A stretch of DNA of 38,967 nt from Akkermansiaceae bacterium UBA3385 (GCA_002358905.1 DEPT01000034.1:1-38967), one strand, 5' to 3'. Shown: positions 8,121-17,514, counted from the first letter of the stretch. The notes: generated from the sequence alone by a model not told the origin. Numbers and translations are program-made.

Positions 8121-9095
8121 TTATTCGGCGTTACCCGGGTATACGGTGCGGTTGGCAATTTCCTTGTTGAGACGTTTGTTGAATTCGCTGGCCATGTCAT
8201 AGCCGCTGTCGCGCAGGTAGCGGCCCAGGGCGGCTACTTCCACCAGACGGCACATGTCGCGTCCCGGTGCTACGGGCAGGTTGAGGTGCTCCACTTCAAC
8301 CCCCAGAATGTTGATGTACTTGTGCTCCAGACCGAGCCTCTCCAGCTCAGTCATTTCTCCGCTGAATAAGTTGATGACGAGGTCGATACGTTTTTCCTTG
8401 CGGTAAGCTTTCAAACCGAAGAGGTTGGTGACATTGATAATGCCCAGTCCGCGGATTTCGATGAACCCACTGCTCAACGGGGGGGCAGTGGCAATGAGGT
8501 CGCCGCCCAGGTTGCGGATGCGTACCATGTCGTCTGCCACCAGGGAGGAACCTCGTTCCACTAGGCCGAGAGAGATTTCGCTCTTACCCACGCCGCCTTT
8601 ACCCGTGATGAGCACCCCAACGCCGCGCACGTCGACCATACAGGCGTGCATGGTGGTGCTGTCTGCAAACTCATTTTCGAGGATGTAGGTGGCGCGGTTC
8701 ACAAACTCCATGGTGAGCAGAGCCGTGCGGAACACGCACAGGTTGTAGCGGTCTGCGATGTTCAGTACATCGTTCGGAACATCCACCCCGCGGGCAAAGA
8801 TAAGACAGGGGGCATCCAGTTTGCAGATATGGTCAAGTCTTTCCTCCCGTTCCTGTGGTGACATGGTACCCAGATAGGCCATTTCTGCAGCCCCGAAAAC
8901 CTGGATTCGTTCGTGCGCAAAGTATCCGAAATACCCGGCAAGCGCAAGCCCCGGGCGGTTGAATGCCGGCTGCACAATCGGACGGGACATGCCCAGAGGC
9001 GTGTTCAACAGCTGCAGCTCCAGCGTGCTGCGATATTTCTCATAGAAGCGGGAAACGGGAACCTGCTCCACTTTGCGGACAATAGGCGTCTTCAT
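8121..9095 (-). CDS. hprK: HPr kinase/phosphorylase
   Basis: A 324-residue bifunctional kinase/phosphorylase that phosphorylates a conserved serine of HPr or an HPr-like protein. The N-terminal domain (1-130) is followed by a kinase core with Walker A GKGGVGKS (165-172), the conserved His150 before it, Asp188/Asp189 in VADDM and the HprK signature EIRGLGIINV (213-222). Length is normal for the family. It leads an operon with nif3-like and rluD-like genes, not with ptsH or ptsI, so a complete sugar PTS is not supported here. In Gram-negative relatives such kinases regulate metabolism or envelope functions. It has its own strong promoter. Confidence 0.92.
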   Translation of the reverse strand: MKTPIVRKVEQVPVSRFYEKYRSTLELQLLNTPLGMSRPIVQPAFNRPGLALAGYFGYFAHERIQVFGAAEMAYLGTMSPQEREERLDHICKLDAPCLIFARGVDVPNDVLNIADRYNLCVFRTALLTMEFVNRATYILENEFADSTTMHACMVDVRGVGVLITGKGGVGKSEISLGLVERGSSLVADDMVRIRNLGGDLIATAPPLSSGFIEIRGLGIINVTNLFGLKAYRKEKRIDLVINLFSGEMTELERLGLEHKYINILGVEVEHLNLPVAPGRDMCRLVEVAALGRYLRDSGYDMASEFNKRLNKEIANRTVYPGNAE

Positions 9096-9104
9096 TTGCC
9101 ATGT

Positions 9105-9133
9105 ATTCTACATGAATGCCGGCGGTGGGTCAA
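9105..9133 (-). promoter_or_regulatory. Promoter of the hprK operon
   Basis: On the minus strand, TTGACC (9128-9133), a 17-base spacer and TAGAAT (9105-9110); each hexamer differs from consensus by one base. The -10 ends 9 bases before the hprK ATG, leaving a leader of only a few bases. Confidence 0.65.
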
Positions 9134-9254
9134 GGGATTTACTGCGGTGTTCGTGCACCACCAGTTTATTACGGCTGGTCGTAAAGGATTTTCATGCCGG
9201 TTCCTGGGATGAATCCTCAAGTAATCTCTTTATTTACGGTTGCTGCAATCTGGT

Positions 9255-11711
9255 TCAGAACGGCAGAACGTCCTTATTCACAAAATTCGTCTGGCGGATG
9301 TATTGAGCCCAGTTTTTGAACTGTTTACGTTTCGACAAATCTGCGTGTTTCTTGTTCCATTCTGCAATGGAATCTGCTTTGTCCGCGGCTTCCTGATACC
9401 GTTCCAGATACATGAGCTGCATGACTGCTCCGGCACCTGCACTGTACAGAATGTGCCAGTCTGCCTGGCTGGGGGATTCATCCATGGCAGGATTCATGCT
9501 CAGAACTTCTTCGTAATCCCGCAGGGCTTCTTGATAGCGTGCATCCCGGGAGCACAGTGTGGCATGGTGCAGGAGCACACGATAACGCCACCATTTGGGT
9601 AGATTGCCATCTGCCAGGGTCTGACTGACAATGTTGATAGCCTCGTTTCTGCCTTCTGCAGTGCCAAGAAGGGCCTTGTTATTTGCCAGCACGGCAGAGG
9701 CGTGAGCCTTGTCTTCCGGGCGCATGTTCTGATTGTTGCGCAGAATGCGTACGAGAATATGTTCTGATTCCTCGTGTTTGCCCAGGCGCAGTAAGACGGA
9801 TGCGTGATGAATGCTGGCTTTGATGGAGAGCAGGTCTTCACTACGTTCGGCACAGGACGCGTAGAGTGCTGCTGCACGCTGAAGTGATTCCTGCGTGCCG
9901 ATGAATTCGGACTCCCGGGCTGCCATGTATCGCACCCGCTCGGCAAAATCATTTTTGGGGTATTTGCGCAGCAGGGTATTCAGGGTGCGCAGGGCATCCG
10001 CATGCAAACCTTGTTCAGACTGGAGACTGGCCAGATGCAGTGTGAGTACGGCCAGTACCCGCGGGGCGCGTACTTTCTTGGCGGCCTGCTGTACCATATC
10101 CATGGCTTCCCGCGTGGCGTTGTTGCCGGAGTCTTTGCTGGAAAGTCGTTTAATGGCTTCTTCCTGAATGGCAAAGAATCGAAGCTGCCGCTCCACGCTG
10201 AGTTCGGTCAGGTACTCATCAATTTTACTTTTGTCGAGGAGCTCGCGAGCCGCAGCCGGGTTGTCTTTCAGGTGCAGGTAGGCCTGGTCCATTTCCAGAT
10301 CCGCCTGAAGTTCCTTGTTGGGAGCCGGGAGGGTTTTCAGAATATCGATATCAGACTGCGCTTTGGCGGGGTCTTTGTCTAACCAGTATGCCACCCGGGC
10401 CAGCAGGAGGCTGAAGTGCTGCTCCTCTGAAATGTCGGACATGTTCAATACGGCTTCCTGGGTGGCCGTATCACCTGCGTTCAGCGCGCATATCAGAGCG
10501 TTGGTCAGAGCGGCGGGCCGCAGCGTCTCCGGTGCTTCCCGGGCACATTCCAGATAACCTTGTGCGGTGGATGCAGCCTCCGGAGAATGCAGTTGCTTTT
10601 CGTAAAAGCGCTTGTAGACATCGTCTCCCTGAATCATGCCAAGGTAGAGCAGGGCCTCGTGGGTCTGCTTGCGTTCCAGAAACCAGCGGGTTTGCTCCAG
10701 CAGGATAGTGCGGGTTGCGTTTTCATGGGGGCAGGTTGCTGCGGCGGTATTGGCATAGCTGACATCCAGCGGGATTTCGTACGAACCTTCCGGAGTCTGG
10801 AGATGCTGTTGGATGAGCAAAGCCATGGCGGCTCTGCGGGGCTTAAGGGGCTCTGCCATCCATTCCTTCAGCTTGTTGCCGGCATATTCGCTGGTTCTGA
10901 ATGCGTTTTTTTCATTCAAACGGCGAAATGCTTCTTCCAGCAAGGGGGAATCCGGATGTGAGGAAATGAAGTGCAGCAGCGTTTCTTCTCCCTTGCCATC
11001 ATCGTAGCTGGGGGCGGCTGTATCAGAATCCAGTGCCAGCAAGGGAATGCTGGTGGTATTCTTCGGCTCTTCGTCCTTCGCGGAATCTGCTTCGGCCTCC
11101 TCTTTTGCGTAATAGACTTTCGACAGTGACAGTCGCGCACGTTGGCGCATAATCTGGGGAAGAGAGCGGTCGCTCTCCATGGCACGGCATTGTTCGATTG
11201 CCTTGTCGAATTCTCCTCGCAGACGCAGGTTGTCGATTTCCAGAAGCCGGAGCAGGGGGGTGAGTTCCGTTTGCGTTTTCACCAGTTCCCGCAGGTGCTC
11301 CAAAGCAGAATTATCCTGGCTCTTGGGCTGTCGCAGCCAGTGTTCGGCGAGTGCAGCTGTGGCCAGTGATGCAATTTCCTTGTTTTCGCTTGTCACCATG
11401 GGGGTGGCTATGACAGCGAAATCAACGCTGTTACTTTTCCACGCACAGTATAAGAGCCCCTTGGCCGCGTAAGGGTAGAGCTTGTGCTCAGTGGGAACAT
11501 GGTGTAAGGCAACTGCGGCTTCCTGCAGACGCCCTAGTTCAATGAGTGCTCGGCCCTGCCAGTAATAGGCATCGGGGGAATCATCGCCATGCAAGGCGTC
11601 CAGCGCATCCGCCGGGCAACCTTCTCTCAGCAGGGCTTCAGCCCGCTGCGTATCGGCCAGGGCAGAATGACTGGCCAGGATGGAGAGGAGCAGGAGAGAA
11701 CGAAGCTTCAT
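9255..11711 (-). CDS. Exported TPR-repeat protein
   Basis: An 818-residue protein with a clear signal peptide (MKLRSLLLLSILASHSALA, cleavage after about residue 19), followed by helical repeats of tetratricopeptide type along most of its length. Examples are AEALLREGCPADALDAL near the N-terminus and ADALRTLNTLLRKYPKNDFAERVRYMAA and RYQEALRDYEEVLSMNPAMDE in the second half, given here as patterns of alternating helices. Such proteins usually scaffold envelope complexes; no enzyme motif is seen. It is the last gene of the pgsA-lipoprotein-M23 unit, 16 bases after the M23 stop, and has no recognisable promoter of its own. It may act with the M23 peptidase in the periplasm. Confidence 0.75.
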   Translation of the reverse strand: MKLRSLLLLSILASHSALADTQRAEALLREGCPADALDALHGDDSPDAYYWQGRALIELGRLQEAAVALHHVPTEHKLYPYAAKGLLYCAWKSNSVDFAVIATPMVTSENKEIASLATAALAEHWLRQPKSQDNSALEHLRELVKTQTELTPLLRLLEIDNLRLRGEFDKAIEQCRAMESDRSLPQIMRQRARLSLSKVYYAKEEAEADSAKDEEPKNTTSIPLLALDSDTAAPSYDDGKGEETLLHFISSHPDSPLLEEAFRRLNEKNAFRTSEYAGNKLKEWMAEPLKPRRAAMALLIQQHLQTPEGSYEIPLDVSYANTAAATCPHENATRTILLEQTRWFLERKQTHEALLYLGMIQGDDVYKRFYEKQLHSPEAASTAQGYLECAREAPETLRPAALTNALICALNAGDTATQEAVLNMSDISEEQHFSLLLARVAYWLDKDPAKAQSDIDILKTLPAPNKELQADLEMDQAYLHLKDNPAAARELLDKSKIDEYLTELSVERQLRFFAIQEEAIKRLSSKDSGNNATREAMDMVQQAAKKVRAPRVLAVLTLHLASLQSEQGLHADALRTLNTLLRKYPKNDFAERVRYMAARESEFIGTQESLQRAAALYASCAERSEDLLSIKASIHHASVLLRLGKHEESEHILVRILRNNQNMRPEDKAHASAVLANNKALLGTAEGRNEAINIVSQTLADGNLPKWWRYRVLLHHATLCSRDARYQEALRDYEEVLSMNPAMDESPSQADWHILYSAGAGAVMQLMYLERYQEAADKADSIAEWNKKHADLSKRKQFKNWAQYIRQTNFVNKDVLPF

Positions 11712-11727
11712 GGCTCAGAATAAAGTG

Positions 11728-12792
11728 TTACAGGGACTCGTTTGCTGCGGGGGCGGTGAGCATATCCTCCACCCAGAGGAATTGGTTGACATACCCTAGG
11801 CCGGAACGTGTAAGAACGGCATTTTCGCTGCTGTTCTTAACTCGGTTGACGGTGCAGTTCTGCTGTACTGTGGGCATAGGCTGGCAGGAAACGATGTGGG
11901 CCTGCTGCACTTGCCTCGTTGCTGGGTATATACCGATAGGAACACCTTCCGCAGTAAAGGCTATTTCCAGCGAATGGGGTCGCTTGTGTTCGTTTCGGCT
12001 TCCTTTGTATAGGAAAGGATGTCTGCGCAGGATATCCATGGCGCCTATGCAGGGAACGGCTACTCGGTAATGTTCTTTCAGCCCGGCAAAGTAGGCAGAA
12101 ATGGAGAAGGGAGCCCCGTTGCGGCATGCTTTCAGAATTGGTGTGGGGTCAAATCCGCACAGATTCAATCCGTTAAAGTTGCCATGCTTGTTTTCGCCTG
12201 TGTAAAAATCGGCAAAACGGCTGTTAATCATGAGCCCGATTTCAAGATGCAGGTGAGCCCGGGTCTTGTTCAGTCCGACTCCGCTGTATCCCAGCCTCCC
12301 CAGTACATTGCCCGTGCCGACTCGCTGGCCTTCATTGCAGGAAACAGCGGCCAGGTGGGCGTACAGGGAGTAGATGGTTCCTTCGGGTACTTTGTGAGCC
12401 ACGACGACATATCTCCCGTAGTTGCTGAATCTTGGGTTGTTGCTCACATAAGCCACCGTTCCGGGGGCTATCGGCCGTACCTCGTCAAGCGGCTCCCCCT
12501 TGGCGTCTCGATTGATGGGCTTGACGTCTATTCCCTCGTGAAGGCGGCTGAACATGATGGGGCCTCCGGGGGTGGGCCGGAACGGATTACGCACCATGCC
12601 GTAGGTGCCGCCTTGCCATGGCTTGGTTTTTTCGCCCTCGAAATTGCGGTCGACGTACATGTAGTAGTCGTCCTTGCCTGTGGTGAATAAGGTCTTGTTA
12701 TTCGTGGGCAGTCGGTACACCAGGTCCTGCATCTGCGCCCAGGAAGTGGCACAGAGTAAGCCAAGCATTGTTATTAGCCGGGGAATGCTCAC
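11728..12792 (-). CDS. Secreted M23-family peptidase (LytM/peptidoglycan endopeptidase type)
   Basis: A 354-residue exported peptidase. A short signal peptide (to about residue 19, ATSWAQ) precedes an M23 domain at about 65-190. The zinc ligands are His85 and Asp89 (HEGIDV) and His182 in the HLH motif (180-182), with His146 (YAHL) in the active site. M23 enzymes cut peptide cross-links in peptidoglycan; all ligands are present, so it should be active. The C-terminal 160 residues have no domain I recognise. The gene starts with GTG overlapping the TGA of the lipoprotein gene (GTGA), indicating translational coupling. Confidence 0.82.
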   Translation of the reverse strand: MSIPRLITMLGLLCATSWAQMQDLVYRLPTNNKTLFTTGKDDYYMYVDRNFEGEKTKPWQGGTYGMVRNPFRPTPGGPIMFSRLHEGIDVKPINRDAKGEPLDEVRPIAPGTVAYVSNNPRFSNYGRYVVVAHKVPEGTIYSLYAHLAAVSCNEGQRVGTGNVLGRLGYSGVGLNKTRAHLHLEIGLMINSRFADFYTGENKHGNFNGLNLCGFDPTPILKACRNGAPFSISAYFAGLKEHYRVAVPCIGAMDILRRHPFLYKGSRNEHKRPHSLEIAFTAEGVPIGIYPATRQVQQAHIVSCQPMPTVQQNCTVNRVKNSSENAVLTRSGLGYVNQFLWVEDMLTAPAANESL

Positions 12793-13370
12793 TGCTTCTT
12801 ACTGCGGGTGGCTGAAGAATACAATTCGGGGATGAGACGTCCGTGTTCGTCTTTGCTCGGGGCTGCGTCTTTCGGCAGCTCCGGCTTCGGGCGGGGATCA
12901 TCATCCAGATAACGCTTTTCTTCCATTTCCTCATCAACGGGTGCCACCGTTTCGCTGATGCGGCGGAGGTCATAGCCGTTCAGCCCGCCCCAGATAATCA
13001 GCTGACCGTCAGTGATGCCGCTATCAATTTCCATGGGGTCAAAGGCAAGGCCATCGATAACAGGCAGCAGATGCTTGCCGATGTTCTGCTGCGTTTCTGT
13101 GTAAAGGCGGGTGCGGTATTCCTTGGGGGTATAGAGCACGATGCCGTATGAGCCGTCATCTGCCATGAATGATTTGAATTTTTCAAAATGCTTCAGGCTC
13201 ATCATGGGCATGCGGTTGTACATGCGACCGTTGTAGCGCACATTGAAAGCCGCGCCAGCCTCCGGGGTGGAAGATTCAGCAAGGAAATAGGCCTTGTATT
13301 GAGGCTGCTGGCAGCTGCCCAGCAGGAACGCACCGGCTGCGGTGCACAGGGAAAGAATAATCTTATTCAT
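12789..13370 (-). CDS. Predicted lipoprotein of unknown function
   Basis: A 193-residue protein with a lipoprotein signal (MNKIILSLCTAAGAFLLGSC; lipobox LLGSC, Cys20). The mature part has no family I recognise; it ends in a charged, Pro/Glu/Lys-rich, probably disordered tail. It sits between pgsA (28 bases upstream) and the M23 peptidase gene, with which it overlaps by 4 bases, so it may be a membrane-anchored partner of that peptidase. That role is inferred from context only. Confidence 0.75.
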   Translation of the reverse strand: MNKIILSLCTAAGAFLLGSCQQPQYKAYFLAESSTPEAGAAFNVRYNGRMYNRMPMMSLKHFEKFKSFMADDGSYGIVLYTPKEYRTRLYTETQQNIGKHLLPVIDGLAFDPMEIDSGITDGQLIIWGGLNGYDLRRISETVAPVDEEMEEKRYLDDDPRPKPELPKDAAPSKDEHGRLIPELYSSATRSKKQ

Positions 13371-13398
13371 GGAGAATTCGCAAAGAAAAGGGTGTAAA

Positions 13399-14025
13399 TC
13401 AGCCTTTCAACAGGTGCCGGCTGTGAATGCAGTAGTTTGCTCCGCTCCACAGGGTGAGGATAACACTGAGCCACAGGGCTATTTCTCGGAACCACATACC
13501 ACTATCTCCAATGGAGAGTGAACGCAGCGGTTCGAACAGGTTTCCGCCATAGGCAAGCTGGGTCATGCAGGCAATGCAATAGGTGAGCTGTGCAGCGGTC
13601 TTCCATTTACCAAGGCGGTCTGCCGCAATGACTACTCCCTGGGCCACGGCCAGCTGGCGCAGCCCGGTTACAAGAAACTCTCGGAAGATGATGAGGATAG
13701 TTACCCAGAATGGGCAGATTCCAACGGCTGAAAGGTATACAAAGGCTGCGCTTACCAGAATTTTATCTGCCAGCGGGTCTATCAGCTTGCCGAAACTGGT
13801 CACCAGATTGTACTTGCGTGCCAGGTATCCATCAAAGAAATCTGTTATGGCTGCTATGACAAATGCCCAGAGCGCCACGCATGCTGTCATGGAAATGGGC
13901 TGAAACCAGGTTCCTGAAACCTCATTGATGAGCGGGGAAACCACTCCATTCATAGCCAGAGCCACGGTGTAGACTATGACGAGTATAATACGAGCAAGCG
14001 TGATGGTATTCGGCAGATTAAACAT
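13399..14025 (-). CDS. pgsA: CDP-diacylglycerol-glycerol-3-phosphate 3-phosphatidyltransferase
   Basis: A 208-residue integral membrane enzyme making phosphatidylglycerol phosphate, the first committed step to phosphatidylglycerol. The CDP-alcohol phosphotransferase signature is complete: Asp62, Asp65-Gly66, Ala69-Arg70, Gly79, Asp83 and Asp87 (DFFDGYLARKYNLVTSFGKL and on). The N-terminal LPNTITLARIILV is typical of PgsA, as are four to six hydrophobic segments. It is the first gene of a leftward four-gene unit and has a good promoter. Phosphatidylserine synthase shares the motif, but the N-terminus favours PgsA. Confidence 0.88.
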   Translation of the reverse strand: MFNLPNTITLARIILVIVYTVALAMNGVVSPLINEVSGTWFQPISMTACVALWAFVIAAITDFFDGYLARKYNLVTSFGKLIDPLADKILVSAAFVYLSAVGICPFWVTILIIFREFLVTGLRQLAVAQGVVIAADRLGKWKTAAQLTYCIACMTQLAYGGNLFEPLRSLSIGDSGMWFREIALWLSVILTLWSGANYCIHSRHLLKG

Positions 14026-14037
14026 TGTATCACCTGT

Positions 14038-14066
14038 TTTATATCCTTACTGCTGCCAACTTGCAA
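14038..14066 (-). promoter_or_regulatory. Promoter of the pgsA operon
   Basis: On the minus strand, TTGCAA (14061-14066), 17 bases, then TATAAA (14038-14043), ending 12 bases before the ATG. An AGGTGA sequence lies in those 12 bases. It is back to back with the promoter at 14122-14149. Confidence 0.6.
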
Positions 14067-14121
14067 GCAGAAATCAAGCCTGTATGCCAAAAACGAGCAT
14101 ATTTTCTGACAGATTCTTTGC

Positions 14122-14149
14122 TTGAATCCGAAGCTATTTTTGCTATACT
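14122..14149 (+). promoter_or_regulatory. Promoter of the coiled-coil protein/metF unit
   Basis: TTGAAT (14122-14127), a 16-base spacer and TATACT (14144-14149), ending 7 bases before the ATG at 14157. It supports that ATG over the longer open frame starting at 14025, which would run over the promoter. Confidence 0.55.
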
Positions 14150-14156
14150 TGCCCGC

Positions 14157-14891
14157 ATGAACGGTTTTCGTGCAACCATCCTTGTGCTTCTGATTGTTAC
14201 CGTAGGGCTCATGTTCTATGCCTTCACGGTGCTGCTGCCTGCCCGGCAGGAACAGTATCAGATGTACCAGACTCAGTTGAAAATCAATGAGTACGAGAAA
14301 CGTCAGCAGGAGCATGATGCCCGGATGGCTCGCCTGAATTCACAGAATGACGCCCCGGAGGTTGCTGCTGCACGTGCTGCAGCTGAAGAGGAGTCCAAGA
14401 AAAATGAGGCCGATTTGACTGCTGCAGAGGAAAGTAGCGTGATTGCGTCTGCCAAGCGTCGTCAGGAGGTGGAATCTTTTACCGTGGAAGATGAACCGGA
14501 GGATACGGAGTCTTCCGTGCACCTGGGTGCTGTAACCGCATATCTTGAGGATTGTGGGGTGTTGTTGTTCAAGGCAGAGGGGAGCTCTCCCGTGAACGAG
14601 GGGTTGATTATTGCGGTGAAGCGTAGTGATTATATCGTATGCGAGGCCACGGTGGATGGTAAGGACGAGGAGTCCGGGCAGTTTACGGCAGAGTTGAAAC
14701 AGGTAAGTTTCGGCGGAGTGCAGGATCCCGCTGTAGAAGAGAACCGCAAACCCCGTCCCGGAGATGAGGTTGTGGTGTCTCCCTTCCTGAGCAGTCGCGA
14801 ACTCCGCATGGAAAGTTACGGAGACCCTGCTGCACCGGAAGCCCCGAAACCCCTGCCTGAGGTAGAAGCCCAGCTTACCCCGGTTCCCTGA
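14157..14891 (+). CDS. Membrane-anchored coiled-coil protein of unknown function
   Basis: A 244-residue protein with one N-terminal transmembrane segment (about 6-27) and a short cytoplasmic start, so it is probably anchored with its body outside the cytoplasm. Residues 30-105 are charged and Glu/Lys/Gln/Ala-rich with a heptad-like pattern (coiled coil). The region 120-230 is a folded domain I do not recognise, with alternating beta-like stretches. The C-terminus is Pro-rich. The upstream open frame back to 14025 is rejected because the promoter lies in it. It precedes metF by 35 bases. Confidence 0.7.
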   Translation: MNGFRATILVLLIVTVGLMFYAFTVLLPARQEQYQMYQTQLKINEYEKRQQEHDARMARLNSQNDAPEVAAARAAAEEESKKNEADLTAAEESSVIASAKRRQEVESFTVEDEPEDTESSVHLGAVTAYLEDCGVLLFKAEGSSPVNEGLIIAVKRSDYIVCEATVDGKDEESGQFTAELKQVSFGGVQDPAVEENRKPRPGDEVVVSPFLSSRELRMESYGDPAAPEAPKPLPEVEAQLTPVP

Positions 14892-14926
14892 TTTTTCCCC
14901 TCAAGACGATACACGGAATTTTAACC

Positions 14927-15853
14927 ATGATGAGCGCCTTATTCGATCGAATCCCGAGCTTCTCGTTCGAATTCTTCCCTCCCAAGACACCGGAGGGAGC
15001 TACAGCTCTGTTGGAAACCGTTGTGAAGCTTCAGGACTTTCATCCCAGCTTTGTGAGTGTCACCTATGGTGCTGGTGGCAGTTCCCGCGGTTTAACCCGC
15101 TCTGTGGTGCTGGATATGCAGAATCGTGGTATCCCGACCGTTCCGCATCTGACTTGCGTGGGACATACGGAGTCTGAGATTGAGGAAATCCTGCATGGTT
15201 ACATCAGCGCCGGAGCACGTGCCATCATGGCGCTGCGAGGCGATCCCCCCCGCAATACTTCGTACGACCCTTCCAAGGACGCGTTCAAGCATGCTGCTGA
15301 CCTGGTTCGTTTCATTCGCAACTGGGAGGAACGCCAGAAACTCCCGTATCGTTTGTCAATAGGCGTGGCCGGATTCCCGGAGGGGCACCCGGATTCCCGG
15401 AATCGAATCAGGGAGATGGATTACCTGAAGGCGAAGATTGATGAAGGTGCTGATTATATCTGCACGCAGCTATTCTTTGATAATCATGCCTTCTTTGACT
15501 TCCGCGACCGCTGCCGTATCATGGATATCAATGTCCCGATTATTGCGGGAATCATGCCTGTCACCTCCATTTCCGGTATGAACCGCATGGCGGAATTGTC
15601 TGCCGGAACTAATTTTCCCGCACGCTTGCTCAAGGCTATGCTCCGAGCTGGAGGCGACAAGGCTTCCCTGGAGCGCATAGGCATCAACTACGCGAGCAAC
15701 CAGTGCAGCGAGCTGCTCGATGCCGAGGTGGATGGCATTCACTTCTATACACTCAACAAGTCCAAGGCAACGCTCGAAATCTACCACAATCTCGGGTTTA
15801 ATAACTATTTTGACCTGGAGCGTCTTCGCAATCTTAACAGAGCTTACAGATAA
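14927..15853 (+). CDS. metF: 5,10-Methylenetetrahydrofolate reductase
   Basis: A 308-residue flavoenzyme that reduces methylenetetrahydrofolate to 5-methyltetrahydrofolate for methionine synthesis. Family signatures are FSFEFFPPKTPEG (12-24) with the active-site Glu, VSVTYGAGGSSR (43-54), PHLTCVG (71-77), ALRGDPP (99-105) and DYICTQLFFD. Its length matches bacterial MetF. Two start codons stand in tandem (14927 and 14930). It is co-directional with the flanking genes, with 11 bases to the next start. No SAM or B12 riboswitch is seen upstream. Confidence 0.93.
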   Translation: MMSALFDRIPSFSFEFFPPKTPEGATALLETVVKLQDFHPSFVSVTYGAGGSSRGLTRSVVLDMQNRGIPTVPHLTCVGHTESEIEEILHGYISAGARAIMALRGDPPRNTSYDPSKDAFKHAADLVRFIRNWEERQKLPYRLSIGVAGFPEGHPDSRNRIREMDYLKAKIDEGADYICTQLFFDNHAFFDFRDRCRIMDINVPIIAGIMPVTSISGMNRMAELSAGTNFPARLLKAMLRAGGDKASLERIGINYASNQCSELLDAEVDGIHFYTLNKSKATLEIYHNLGFNNYFDLERLRNLNRAYR

Positions 15854-15864
15854 ATCACCACATT

Positions 15865-16680
15865 ATGGATAACAACAACAAGATAAATGAGGACACCCTT
15901 CCGCTTACGCCGGAAGAGATTAAGGCCATCGGCGAAATTGCCATCGGTCCGTCCAGGCACGAACAGTTCCTCAACGCTCACTACAAGAAATTGATGTGGG
16001 GCGGTATCACTCTCGGTATTGTTGCCGGTGGTGTCATTGCTGCGTTCTCCCATCTCAATGACATGAAGGAGGATGCGGCCGCCCAGGTGGTGCAGGCTAT
16101 GAAAATTACGGCTCCAGGTGAGGGAATAGCCTCTGCGGATGAATATGATGCAGACGCAATCCTGACACTGCAGCAGAATTACTCTGGCACACCTTCCGCT
16201 GCAACAGCGGAGTTGATGAATGGGCTTTCCCTTCTTGCAAAGGGTGAGGAAGCCGGTGTTGCCGCGTTGGAAAAGGTAGCTGCAGGTAATGCTCCTGTGC
16301 CGATGCAGGCTCGTGCGCTGGCCGCTCTGGCTACTTATCAGCTTCAGCAGGGCAAGGACTCTGTTCCTGCCTGGATCCGCATTACCCAGATGGAGGCCAA
16401 TCCCTATTCTGCTCTTGCCTATGTGATGCTGGGCGACCTGTCCAAGGACAAAGGTGACAAGGATGCTGCCCGCTCCTGGTATGAGCAGTGCAAGACGAAT
16501 TGTCCCACCAGTGCTCTGGTCATGGATAAGACGGTGGATATGCGCCTTACCTTACTGGACGTCGAGGCCCCCACACCGGTTGAGCCCGTGGCGCAGCCTC
16601 AGCAGCAGGAAAACCCGCTGGGCAATCCCTTTGGTGAAACGCCTGAAGTGGGCAGTACTGAGTTTAACCCTGGCTTCTGA
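15865..16680 (+). CDS. Single-pass membrane protein with TPR-like periplasmic domain (YfgM-like)
   Basis: A 271-residue protein with a polar N-terminus, one transmembrane helix at about 44-63 (LMWGGITLGIVAGGVIAAFS) and an Ala-rich helical-repeat domain (65-235) resembling the tetratricopeptide domain of YfgM, a SecYEG-associated periplasmic chaperone adaptor. The tail is Pro/Gln/Asn-rich. Topology and repeats are visible; the YfgM comparison is an inference from layout. It follows metF by 11 bases and precedes the next gene by 9. Confidence 0.65.
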   Translation: MDNNNKINEDTLPLTPEEIKAIGEIAIGPSRHEQFLNAHYKKLMWGGITLGIVAGGVIAAFSHLNDMKEDAAAQVVQAMKITAPGEGIASADEYDADAILTLQQNYSGTPSAATAELMNGLSLLAKGEEAGVAALEKVAAGNAPVPMQARALAALATYQLQQGKDSVPAWIRITQMEANPYSALAYVMLGDLSKDKGDKDAARSWYEQCKTNCPTSALVMDKTVDMRLTLLDVEAPTPVEPVAQPQQQENPLGNPFGETPEVGSTEFNPGF

Positions 16681-16689
16681 TTTCGATTC

Positions 16690-17514
16690 ATGGGGCTTTA
16701 TCAGGACAACTTTTCCGGCCTGTCGGAGCTGGAACGCTTAGCCGCTATGGCACACGACCCGGTTCGCGTGCACGAAATCGGCGCAGACCAGTGGCCTCTT
16801 ACCATGATGGCCTGTGGTCTCATGGCTAGCAACGACGAGGAAAAACTGGAGGAAAATTTCGATATATACGATATTTTCGCCGATAAAACCACCATTGCTG
16901 CCCGGAAGAGCAGTCTCATTCAGCTTACTCGTTTCATTTCCGGTCGAAAGGGTGAGGGCTGGAAGTCCCTCATCCCCTATGCAACCAACGAGCCGGATGA
17001 AGCCTTGAGTCGTAAGGCTGCTACGTATGTGGCAACGCTGGCTCAGCCGGGACCTTCGGAGCACCTTGCCGGCATTGCCGAGCTGGTGACTCGCTTGGTG
17101 CGTGATGAATATGCCCCCACAACGCTGCTGGATGCTGTGCTCAGCCTGGCAGATATGCGTGTTCTGCCCTTGCTTAAACCGCTGCTGGAGCTGCCGGAAT
17201 CCCGTGTGGGTGAACTGCTGGATGAGATGGAAACCACGCCTAACCGGCTCAGCTGTTCCTTTGTGCTGAATGCGCTGGAAACATATCCGGAACTTGCGCA
17301 GGAAGCTGCAGACGCACTGTGCCGCATGGCCCCGCTTGCGCCTGTGGTTCTGGATTTGGCATTGCCCATACCCACCTGGGCTTATGAGAAACCCACCCCC
17401 CAGCCGCTGCATGGGTGGACCTCTGCTGAATATTTCGCTCGCATGTTGCCGGAGCTGCAGAAAAAGCTTAACCCCGAACAACTTCAGGAAGTGCGTGAAG
17501 CGTATAAAGCCTGA
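16690..17514 (+). CDS. Conserved protein of unknown function, helical-repeat type
   Basis: A 274-residue, probably cytoplasmic, all-alpha protein with no signal peptide. Its central part (85-235) has repeating Leu/Ala-rich helices resembling HEAT-like repeats (EHLAGIAELVTRLVRDEYAP, DAVLSLADMRVLPLLKPLLE). I recognise no family or catalytic motif. It ends the metF unit, 32 bases before tRNA-Arg, and is the last normal gene before the integrated element. Confidence 0.65.
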   Translation: MGLYQDNFSGLSELERLAAMAHDPVRVHEIGADQWPLTMMACGLMASNDEEKLEENFDIYDIFADKTTIAARKSSLIQLTRFISGRKGEGWKSLIPYATNEPDEALSRKAATYVATLAQPGPSEHLAGIAELVTRLVRDEYAPTTLLDAVLSLADMRVLPLLKPLLELPESRVGELLDEMETTPNRLSCSFVLNALETYPELAQEAADALCRMAPLAPVVLDLALPIPTWAYEKPTPQPLHGWTSAEYFARMLPELQKKLNPEQLQEVREAYKA

